This document shows, piece after piece, positions 51,067 through 60,535 of a stretch of 64,000 nt of DNA (position 1 is its first letter; each line of letters opens with the position of its first letter). Origin of the DNA: Chitinophagaceae bacterium. GTDB taxonomy: Bacteria > Bacteroidota > Bacteroidia > Chitinophagales > Chitinophagaceae. Position numbers and translations under genes: made by a program. The notes beneath the pieces are model-generated. The model made no database searches. It was not told where the DNA came from and was given only the letters and a program-made list of their open reading frames with translations. The stretch spans positions 186,001-250,000 of the forward strand of contig JADJYK010000004.1 of the NCBI GenBank assembly GCA_016719815.1, read 5' to 3'.

Positions 51067-52614
51067 TTATTTGTAAAAGGGGTTTTGTACTAATAATTTA
51101 TTTGTCTGTAATTCATAGAGATAAATAGGTAAATAGTGACAGTTCTTATCCTGCATTTTTACCTGTGCAGATTGCTGCATGTTTGATGGCACACTTTGCG
51201 ACACCATGTTCAGTATTATGCTTTTCCTTTCGTAGTTGTTCCTTTTGGTATTTCTCAGCACATCAAACCACCTTTTCCCTTCAAAACAGAATTCCCTTGC
51301 CCTTTCCATTAAGATGAAATCCTGTATCAGGTTCTTATCTGTCGGGCCTGGCATCAGGTCTGTGGCAGCTAAAGCATTTGCTCTTGTTCTTACAGAATAA
51401 AGAATATCAAGTGCGGGCTGTCCCTGACCTGATTCGTTCAGTGCTTCAGCCTTCATAAGCAGCACATCTGCATATCTGTAAAAGAACCAGTGTGCAAAAC
51501 TTTGGTTAACTGTACGCTGTGTTGTACCGGTGATGCCGATGTACTTCCAAACCGATGATGAGGCGGCCCTTACCGAAGCACCATCTCCACGGATATCATA
51601 ATTCTGGTCGTTTGTGAAATCAACGGTAAATACCCTGTCCATGAGATCGGGTGCTGCTACCCACCTTGGTGCATTTGAAATAGTTGAAAACATTGTGAAG
51701 TAAGGATTCAGTTTTTGTACATCATACTGCAGCTCAAATATCCCTTCAGCAGAGTTGCCATTATAATACAATGAACTGAACCAATCAGCATTATATTCAT
51801 AAACCGGCGGGTTTATAGTTGCCCCTCTGATAAGACCAAACTTTTGTGAATTGATAATTTTGTCACATTCTGCAATACAATCAGCATATTTATCCATCCA
51901 CAGGTAAACATCAGCAAGAATTGTATTGATCGTGTATTTTGTAACTCTTCCCTTATCAGAAGCAGGATCACCGTAAGTAGCTACAGATTTGCTCTCAGCA
52001 GATTTCAGATCGGCCACAATTTGCGCCAGTACATCGGCTTGTGATGATTTTGCTATGGGGGTAATATTTTCATCACTCAGGGTTGCATCCAGCTTTAATG
52101 GTACATCTCCAAAAGTCCTGGCAAGGTAGAAATACATTAAGGCCCTTACAGTCAGTGCTTCACTAAGATAATTATCCAGTTGCGCCTGTGTAAATGTATT
52201 ATCAGTGGCTAATACTTCCGGAGCCTTTTCAATAACAGTATTACAGAAATTGATGGTACGGTAGAACGGCCTCCAGTTGGCATTAACATTGGCTGCCTGA
52301 ATGTTAACATTCACCAGTTCAATATCATGACTACTGGTAAATGTTGCCGGCGACACATTGTCTGCCCGGCCTTCACCCCACACGAACAACAATTCAGCCA
52401 TAGAGGGAATATAATTATCCCTGCCATAAGTACCCGAAGAAGATTCCATCATTGAGGAATAAATACCAATCACTGCAGCTTTTACCTGCTCCTTGGTCTT
52501 CCAGAACTCTTCCTTCACAATACCATCCTGGGGTTTCAAATCAAGGCACTTTTTGCAACTGGCCGATCCAAGAACAAGAACAGCAATTAAGAAATATAAA
52601 AATCCTTTTTTCAT
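51067..52614 (-). CDS. SusD/RagB outer membrane lipoprotein (copy 2)
   Basis: This is an intact 515-residue SusD-family protein. The signal MKKGFLYFLIAVLVLGSAS precedes the lipid-anchored Cys. SusD features are CLDLKPQDGIVKEEFWKTKE, LRALMYF-like TVRALMYFYLARTFGDVPLK, ADVYLWMDKYADCIAECDKI, HWFFYRYADVLLMKAEALNE and the C-terminal EFCFEGKRWFDVLR. It partners SusC copy 2, which lies 49 bases upstream in transcription order. The two SusD copies are only distantly similar, which suggests that the two transporters take different oligosaccharides. Confidence 0.95.
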   Translation of the reverse strand: MKKGFLYFLIAVLVLGSASCKKCLDLKPQDGIVKEEFWKTKEQVKAAVIGIYSSMMESSSGTYGRDNYIPSMAELLFVWGEGRADNVSPATFTSSHDIELVNVNIQAANVNANWRPFYRTINFCNTVIEKAPEVLATDNTFTQAQLDNYLSEALTVRALMYFYLARTFGDVPLKLDATLSDENITPIAKSSQADVLAQIVADLKSAESKSVATYGDPASDKGRVTKYTINTILADVYLWMDKYADCIAECDKIINSQKFGLIRGATINPPVYEYNADWFSSLYYNGNSAEGIFELQYDVQKLNPYFTMFSTISNAPRWVAAPDLMDRVFTVDFTNDQNYDIRGDGASVRAASSSVWKYIGITGTTQRTVNQSFAHWFFYRYADVLLMKAEALNESGQGQPALDILYSVRTRANALAATDLMPGPTDKNLIQDFILMERAREFCFEGKRWFDVLRNTKRNNYERKSIILNMVSQSVPSNMQQSAQVKMQDKNCHYLPIYLYELQTNKLLVQNPFYK

Positions 52615-52663
52615 GAGTAATTTTTTTTTATTTATAGTTTTTGGCTCATGTTATTTTATATCA

Positions 52664-55600
52664 TTAAAATCCTGCAACAATACCAAGTGTAATTGTTTTA
52701 GCCGGTGGCGTCATAGAATAGTCGTACGACACTCTGAAAGGATCTGAACCTCTAAAGGTCACTTCAGGATCCTGACCGAGATACTTCGTAAATGTCAGCA
52801 GGTTTTCAGCCGTAACATAAGCACTGAGTGTCTTCATTTTTAACTTCGACAACGTTTTCTTACCAAAAGTGTAACGGGCGGTGATTGTACGGAAACGGAT
52901 GTAAGAAGCATCTTCCACATACCTGTCACTTCCCAACCAGTTGTAGCCACCATTGATTAATGCCCGGGGCATATCAGTTACATCACCTTCTTTCCTCCAT
53001 CTGCGCAATACAGCTGTGCTTTGATTATCGAAGTAATACATGTTACTGGTGCTCATCTTGGTTCCGTTCACTACATCATAATCCCAGCGGAAACTGAAGA
53101 AAGTAGATATTTTCAGGTTCTTCCATGTAACGGAAGGACCAAATCCTCCTGATAATTTAGGATTGCTGTTACCGAGGTAAACCACATCCATGTAGTTGAT
53201 GTTTCCGTCATGGTTAACATCCTCGTACATCGCATCTCCGGGCTGGAAAGTATAATCAATTGTAGGATAGCTGAAACGCATATACACTACTTGTCCGTTA
53301 GGGCCAATAATGGGCTTGCCATTAGCACCGCGGGCAATTGTTGCATCTTTGTCTTTATATACTCCATTATATTTAAATCCATAGAAAGAACCAAACGGGT
53401 TATTTGTCTGCAGTAAACGTAAATATTCTCCGTTCTTGGTAACATCACCTTTACTATTTGGATAATACTCCGAAATTTCACGGATAATATTTTCATTGCC
53501 GGATATATTGAAGTCAAAACTAACTGTAAGATTTTTCTTTTTATAAGGCTGCGTCCACACGGCAACTTCCCAACCCTGGTTATCCATTGTTCCCACATTC
53601 ATGAAAATTGAATTATAACCGGTGTATGATGAAATCTGTAAACCGTCAAAGAACAGGTCCTTTGTTCTGTTACGGTAAACCTCTGCGTCAATTCGGAACC
53701 TTCCTTTGAACATACTAAGGTTGGCACCAACGTTAAGTCCATGAAGCGTTTGCCACTTCAGGTTTTTCAGTTCCATGCTGGAAGGAATTACCCCAGCCTG
53801 TCCCAGATAGGAATAATCGTAAGTCGTATATCTGTTATAAAACAGGTAATCGTACCTGGGTGCCTCTCCTGCAATACCATAACTGGCCCTGAAACTTAAA
53901 TCATCAATTTTCTTAAAATTTTTCATGAAGGCTTCCTGTGATACCCTCCACCTGAACGAAAGTGAAGGGAATAGGCCATAGCGATAATTAGGGCCAAACT
54001 TTGAGTTACCATCACCTCTGATTGTTGCATTCACCAGGTACCTGTCATCATAGCCATATTGAAAACTTGCGATGGCTCCTACTGATCTTGTTTGAGATGT
54101 ACCTGAAACAGCTCTTAACTCCGAATTCTGAGTACGGGACGGAATAGATGGGTCTATCAGCAATGAAGATGCCGTATTGGAGGTCATTAGTTCCTGGTAA
54201 ACCACTTTATAGTCATTTGTAATCAACTTTAGGAAGGAAATAACTGAATGCTTATCATTTTTAAACTGAGGAGTATAAATAAGCGTTGATTGCGTGGAAA
54301 CATTGAATGCATCAATATCACCGTCATAGGCCCTGTTTACAACTGTTTCAGTATTGGGTCTTCCTGTTGCAATTTGTGGCAGAAAACTCTTGTTCTTGGT
54401 ATTGTTAATATCAAACTGAATATCAAATGTTGCCTTCAGTACCCGTTTTACAATATCGTAATCAACCTGGAACCTGGGCACAACCCTGTTTCCTAAAACT
54501 GTGTATTTGGCTTTCTCAGCCATTGCTACCGGGTTATATATCCGGGTGTATTGCCCCTGTACGTTAGTGGCTGGCGAAAAATAATTTGTGGTAAGATTTC
54601 CCAACTCATCATATTCAAACACACTCATATTAGGCATCTTTATATAAGCCATCCCTCTGATGGATGACTCGGAACCCACATAATTTCTTTCCTGGTTTGT
54701 ATTTGTGAATGCAACACTGGTGAAAAACTTAATTTTTTCAGATACGTTATAATCCAAATTTATACGGGCATTAAGCCTCCGAATGGATGTACCAAGTGTA
54801 ATACCTGTCTGGTCAAAGAATCCAACAGAAGTAAAATACTTTGCTTTTTCTCCGCCACCGGTAAGGCTTACCGTATGATCCTGTAGCTTTCCGGTTCTTG
54901 ATATGGCATCAATCCAGTTGGTGTTATTACTGTAATTATAATACCAGTACGGATCATTGGGATCATAGTTAAACTCCCGGACAGATGTTGTATTAAGAGG
55001 GGTACCCGTTCTGTTCATGAATGCTTCCGGGATGAATGTTGAGTACTGATCACCATTCAATAATGGCAAGGCTTTAGGAACCAGCGATGCAGACCCCTTA
55101 AAAGTATAGTTGATCGTAGGTTTGCTCACCGATCCCCTTTTGTAGTAATAACAAGTACGCCATTGGCAGCCCGGGATCCCCAAACTGCGGTGGCCGCAGC
55201 ATCTTTTAAAACAGTAATATCCCTTATGTCTGCCGGGGAGATATTTAGCAATTGTGCATATCCCTGCTCATCGGCGGTACCAAAGTTAAAGTCACTGGGT
55301 ATTTCGGTTTCAATCGGCATTCCATCTAATACAATCAGTGGAATACCAGTTGAATTGATTGAGGACACACCACGAATACGGATATTCATTGCGGCACCGG
55401 GGTCGCCACTGGTTGCCGTAATATCCACACCACTCAAACGTCCCTGCAAAGCCTGGTCAATACTTGCTGCCTGCATTTCCTCCAGTTCTTTCGCATTGAT
55501 CCTGGATACAGCAGTAGTTACATTCTTCTCAGAGATATTGACCATACCATTTGACGACTGCGGACGGGAAATAATCACAACCTCGCCCAGGTCAGTATGC

Positions 55601-55911
55601 TGTTCTTCCAAAGTAAAATTCATTTCGGCTTTATTATTAACAGCAACTGTAACCGTTTTATACCCGATAATAGAAACAGATATACGGTTCTTGGGGTTTA
55701 CATTCTTCAGAACGAAGTTGCCTTCAATATCGGTTGAAGTACCGGTCACGATCCGGTTGTCTGCATCAAACACTGACACTGAAGCTCCCTGTATTGCTTT
55801 GCCCTTTTTGTCAGTAACAATTCCCCTGACAATCAATTGGGCAGATAAAGCAAGGCTGACAGCCATGAAAAAGAATGTAACCGCACATTTCTTTAAAAGA
55901 TTATTCCACAT
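52664..55911 (-). CDS. SusC/RagA TonB-dependent transporter (copy 2, one frameshift)
   Basis: The restored protein is about 1082 residues. The N-terminal piece (55911-55126) holds the signal peptide, the carboxypeptidase-like domain RGIVTDKKGKAIQGASVSVF, and the plug with LSGVDITATSGDPGAAMNIR, IPLIVLDGMPIETEIPS and DIRDITVLKDAAATAVWGSR. The barrel piece (to 52664) ends PPAKTITLGIVAGF. The break is a missing base in the T4 run at 55138-55141, between VLVITTK and RGSVSKPTIN. It pairs with SusD copy 2. It is the first transporter gene of the locus, directly after the first FAS1 gene. A long antisense ORF over the plug region is a shadow. Confidence 0.93.
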
Positions 55912-55934
55912 ACATATTAGGTTTGAGTATATGA

Positions 55935-58153
55935 TTAATTTCTCCTCAAATAGTTATCAATTAGATGTATCGTACAACGATTGCTCAGGTTGTTGCTGCC
56001 ACCAGTTACAACATTCGCCGTACGGTTTATCATATCTGTTAATACCATATTGTTCGGAACAGTATTATTTACAAAAATGCTTGACGGATCGCCATTCGGG
56101 AACTTAAATATCGCTTCGAAAGAACCGCTCTCCTGTCCATCGGTAGCCACATTCTTCTTGTTCAGAATATGGTAATGCAAAAAGTTGTTGACCTTTTCTT
56201 TGTCGGCAAGTACTGTCGGATTAAAATTGGGTGTTGAACCCGTTCCAGGCAATAAACCTGCACTTACCGCAGCAGAAATTGCGGCATTATTAGGTGCAAA
56301 AATGGTATAAAATGACCCGGAAGCTACCTGCTGTATTTCACCTGTGGTAAAATTATAAATACTGGCATAACGCAGGTATTGCCAGAAATAATTAAACTGT
56401 GAAGTGGTGGGTGTGCCAAGAGCTTCAACATGTTTACCAACTGTTTTCTCGCTAAACTCAAGTATGCGGTTCAGGTAATATACAGTTCCATTCTTCGCTG
56501 TTTTAATACTATCAACAAGTGCCATCGTGCCGGCATCTGAATTGCCGGGAGCAATAACCGTATTACTATTGTATTTAATAAATTCCCCTGAATAAGTCAT
56601 TGCCACACCAGATGTAGCCAGGCTGGTAATATCTCTGCCGGGAACAACATGCATGTTCAATATCCGCTGCAGGCGCACCAATGCCGAAGAACCAGTAAGT
56701 TGCGTTCCACCGCCCGGTGGAATATAGCGCCATTGCTCGTTTACATTGTTACTGACAGTCGGGTCAGAAAAATAACCGGCTGCATTAAGGGCTGCGTTGC
56801 TGATCAGGAACAAAGTGTATTTCTGGCGGATATTAGAAATCTGGTATTTCAAATCAAGATTGAGCAAACTCGTCATCATTGAGTAATTAGGATTCAGATA
56901 AGCCTTGCCATAAACACTGCTAAAAACGTTTGCTTCCTGAACCCTATTCGTTCCATAAAAAACACCATTACTCAGAAATTTCTTATCGGTTACGTTTGTT
57001 GCAGCATCGAACCGGGCTTCTTCGCCAACTGAGTTAAATGTTGTGGCAAACTTGCTTGGCCAAACAACGGTACGCCACATGTGGGCATTTACAAAATCAT
57101 AAATTACATTGATAGGTAAAGACTCCAAGGTGGGGTAATGCTTTAGCAACACAGTATCTATGTAACTGCGCAGCGTAGCATTATCCGGAACAAACATGGT
57201 GTAAGTGTCCGATTGCCCGTCATTATCCTGCAGCTTCAGAAAATTCTCATTATTAGGAGAAAAAGCGAGGCTTGAATTAAACACCTTTGTATAAACATTC
57301 TTCGCAACTCCATTTACCAGAAAATAGTTTTGAGTGGCAGTAGCGTTTAACACATACTGTACCAGGAACTTATCAAAAAGTTTCTTAAACTCACTGTAGT
57401 TTGGGTTTTTGCTGATATACTCATCCAAACTGGGTAATTCAGTAATTACTCTGTTTACTACATGAATAACTCCATTTTCTGCCGGGATGTCTTTTTCTAC
57501 TACCTGTGCTTCTGCCACATTAAAACCAGAATATGCTGAGCCTGGATAGAAATAGGTATAGTCAGCTGCAGTTAACGACTTCCCAGTCATATAATTAGTC
57601 TCGAAAATCGGAATGTACTTATTATTATTATCTGCGTTAACATAATACTGTGCACCGTTATTATTTCTGTTTGAAGCGATGGCTTTAATATCTGCACCTG
57701 AGGTATCCTTGGTATCATATACTCCTGTATAGTTGGCAGTACGCCGTTTAAATGCAACATTCTCAATCCAGCCGGTATTACTTTGATAATCAGAAATCCT
57801 TTCTTGCTTAAAAGCATTATAAACTAATGCGTAAGTAACGATTTTCTGCAAGCCGCAGCATCAAGGGCTCCAATACCACTGATGTTGTTTGCAGCAAAGT
57901 ATGCCTGAAATGCAGAATCATGTGGTGCAAAAACTGTCCAATAACCAGCTCCACTCAAAGTAGTTTTGTAGCCGGCTTTTTCTACTGCGGCCAGAAAAAG
58001 TTTAAAATTTCCTTTTCCTTCCAATACCTGGTAAATGCCTGGCTCAAGATTGTCGGGACGGCCATAATAATCATCAAGGGCCTTTTTGCGGCATTGAACC
58101 AATGTAATCGCAGTTACCAGTAACAGAATCAGCTTTATTGTATTCCTGTACAT
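55935..58153 (-). CDS. Multi-domain FAS1 (fasciclin) lipoprotein, first gene of the locus (one frameshift)
   Basis: This is a lipoprotein of about 739 residues; the lipobox is LVTAITLVQ then Cys. Four FAS1 repeats are visible by their front and back boxes: YWTVFAPHDSAFQAY with ENGVIHVVNRVITELP; YTMFVPDNATLRSYID; YTLFLISNAALNAAGY with GTVYYLNRILEFSEK; and FYTIFAPNNAAISAAV with RCTIHLIDNYLRRN at the end. A missing base in the T4 run at 57842-57845 breaks AAACRKIVTYALVYNAF. It opens the locus 31 bases after a terminator-like hairpin. A chain of FAS1 modules on the outside of the cell would suit adhesion or glycan capture ahead of SusC/SusD; the ligand is unknown. Confidence 0.85.
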
Positions 58154-58183
58154 ATGGTTAGGTGTTTATAATTCTTTTAAAAC

Positions 58184-58218
58184 AAAAAAACCGGTAAAAG
58201 CATTTTGCTTTTCCGGTT
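58184..58218 (-). terminator. Intrinsic terminator or attenuator in front of the locus
   Basis: On the minus strand AACCGGAAAAGCA pairs with TGCTTTTACCGGTT (one bulge, tight AAA loop) and is followed by a seven-T run. It is 310 bases past the rhaM stop and ends 31 bases before the first FAS1 start codon, so it either ends rhaM transcription or attenuates the locus. Confidence 0.75.
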
Positions 58219-58373
58219 AATTCAGAAATATCTTTTTTGGCCAGCAATTAACTTAATAAATAACATAGCAATCGATTAAGCAGTCAGTAACAAAATTGAA
58301 ATTCTTCATTCACAAATTGCAATATTCTCGTTCCAATTTCAGGTCTAAGTAACAAACAAAATGGTTATAAACT

Positions 58374-58389
58374 ATCCTGCGGCATCCTG
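58374..58389 (-). promoter_or_regulatory. CAGGAT-N4-CAGGAT direct repeat (site A)
   Basis: These are two perfect half-sites at 10-base period (GCAGGATGCC then GCAGGATAGT), 221 bases before the first FAS1 gene. They share 21 of 29 bases with site B at GH115. Confidence 0.5.
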
Positions 58390-58527
58390 CGAATACTTTT
58401 ACCTGATACGTCAGTTAAATGTAACAACCTGATAACTCTTGCTTTGTGATATTGTCTACTTTATTTACGCAATCGTTCCCGGAACTAAACAACCAATCTC
58501 CGCAAAAACTTTTTTATGCAATTTATT

Positions 58528-58842
58528 CTATGGTAAGTAAAACACTTCCTTCAACGGAGTTGAGACAGGCGAATTATCAGCATTCGACTCCATAATGTCT
58601 CCCATATAAGCCCACCATTTTTTCATTACCGCCTGCTCGGGTAACGAGCCCATTTTTGATGGATCTTCAATCGTCAGTACGCCAAACAGAAAGCCGGTAT
58701 CTTCTTCAAGAAAAATTGAATAATCGCTTATTCCACTTTCTTTTAACAGCGCAGACAGTTCGGGCCAAATTTCATCATGTCTCTTCTTGTACTCAGCCTC
58801 CTGTCCTTTAAATAATCTCATCTTGAATGCCAGACGTTCCAT
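58528..58842 (-). CDS. rhaM: L-rhamnose mutarotase
   Basis: RhaM interconverts the alpha and beta anomers of L-rhamnose in the cytoplasm and so speeds entry into catabolism. The 104-residue protein starts MERLAFKMRLFKGQEAEYKK and has the family features RHDEIWPELSALLKESGI, YSIFLEEDTGFLFGVL and VMKKWWAYMGDIM, close to the usual 104 residues. I prefer 58842 over the ORF start at 58893 because the family begins at this Met. It is the only rhamnose metabolism gene in the window; the isomerase, kinase and aldolase must lie elsewhere. It supports rhamnose as a main product of the locus. It is divergent from GH51 copy 2. Confidence 0.93.
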   Translation of the reverse strand: MERLAFKMRLFKGQEAEYKKRHDEIWPELSALLKESGISDYSIFLEEDTGFLFGVLTIEDPSKMGSLPEQAVMKKWWAYMGDIMESNADNSPVSTPLKEVFYLP

Positions 58843-58986
58843 ATAGCAATGTTTAAAGCAGGAAATTAGAAATCTACTGCTTTTAACTGTCACGGCCTGT
58901 CTGCGATCTGTTCAAAAAACATTTTCGGGATTTAAGTTTATTGTATCACTTTTATATACCAATTCATCAAACACAATTACTTGTCA

Positions 58987-60527
58987 ATGAAAAAAATCAT
59001 ATCGTTTCTCTCCGTTTGTGTCTCATTAATGAGCAATTCATTTTCACAAACAACAGTGGTAATTGATGGCAATAATCCTTCTTCCGCAATCAGCCGGCAT
59101 ATTTATGGTCATTTTTCAGAGCACCTCGGCCGCTGCATATACGACGGATTTTGGGTTGATGACTCTATGAATGTGCCAAGAAAAGACAGAATCAGAATGG
59201 ATATTGTCGATGCACTCAGAAAATTAAAGTGCCTAACCTGAGATGGCCTGGCGGTTGCTTTGCCGATGAATATCACTGGCAGGATGGAATTGGCCCAAGA
59301 AAAGGCAGGCCCTACATGGTTAATACAAACTGGGGCGGTGTATCAGAAGACAACAGCTTCGGTACACATGAATTCCTGGAACTGTGCACCCTCATTAACT
59401 GCGAACCGTACATTGCTGGAAATGTGGGTAGCGGCACGGTTGAAGAAATGGCGAAATGGGTGGAGTATCTAAACTCTGACGCCAAGAGCACCATGACAGA
59501 CCTGCGAAAACAAAACGGCCGTAGTGAACCATGGAGAGTAAAATACTGGGGCGTAGGAAATGAAAGCTGGGGATGCGGTGGTAACATGACACCTGACTTT
59601 TATGCCGACCTCTATAAACGCTATGCAACCTATGCAAGAAATTATCAGGATGCCCGCCTGCTGAAAATTGCCAGTGGTGCAAACTCCTCTGACTACAACT
59701 GGACAGAAACACTGATGAAAAAAGTCAACCCGGGTATGATGTGGGGATTAACATTGCATCATTATACCATTCCAACCGGCAGTTGGGGAAACAAAGGCTC
59801 TGCAACCAGTTTTGACGAAAAGGAATATTTCACTACTATGAAGAACTGCCTGTTTATGGAAGAACTGGTTACCCGGCACTCCACCATTATGGACAGGTAC
59901 GACCCCGCAAAAAGAGTAGCACTGGTTGTTGATGAATGGGGAATCTGGACTGATGTTGAACCGGGTACAAATCCGGGTTTTCTGTATCAACAGAACAGCT
60001 TAAGGGATGCCCTGGTGGCAGGAACAACATTAAACATTTTCAACAATCACAGCGACAGAGTTAGGATGGCCAACCTTGCACAGACAATTAATGTACTCCA
60101 AGCCCTTATCCTTACAAAGGGAAAGCAAATGCTGCTCACACCTACTTATCATGTATTTGACATGTATAAGGTACATATGGATGCTCAAAAACTAAACCTC
60201 AGTTTCACCTCTCCGGATTATGCTGTTGAGGATAAAAAGTTACCGGCCATTAATATGTCTGCTTCCAAAGATTCCGCTGGTGTAGTGCATATCACATTGG
60301 TAAATATTGACCCGAATAAAAAAATTAACCTCCACACTATTTTGAGCGGTATAAACTGGAGTAAAGTGGAAGGTCAGCTGCTTTCATCAAAAAACCTGAC
60401 TGACATTAACTCTTTTGAGAAGCCTAACAATATTGCTATTACCCCATTTGCAGGTGCAAAAAAAGAGAATAATGAACTCCTGGTGGAACTGCCTGCAAAA
60501 TCTGTTGTGTTGTTAACCATAAAATAG
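58987..60527 (+). CDS. GH51 alpha-N-arabinofuranosidase (copy 2, one frameshift)
   Basis: This is a secreted GH51 of about 513 residues, of the shorter single-catalytic-domain type and unlike copy 1. The ATG at 58987 opens a signal peptide (KKIISFLSVCVSLMSNSFS). Next comes SRHIYGHFSEHLGRCIYDG, then PNLRWPGGCFADEYHWQDGI, YWGVGNESWGCGGNMTPDFY (acid/base Glu) and ALVVDEWGIW (nucleophile Glu). A missing base in the A3 run at 59226-59228 breaks RKLKVPNLRWPGG. It begins the divergent plus-strand operon, so arabinose release is tied to the GH2 and GH35 downstream. Confidence 0.92.
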
Positions 60528-60535
60528 TATTGCAA

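Larger units (their letters stand above)
58154..58527. other. Leader region between rhaM and the first FAS1 gene
   Basis: These 374 bases have no gene. They hold the CAGGAT repeat (58374-58389) and the hairpin (58184-58218), both in the orientation of the locus. I found no convincing TAnnTTTG box on the minus strand. Confidence 0.6.

Noticed and set aside
55163..56107. 314-residue plus-strand ORF
   Set aside because: It lies antisense to the SusC plug region and the FAS1 C-terminus, both strongly conserved. It reads as a shadow with no domain of its own.
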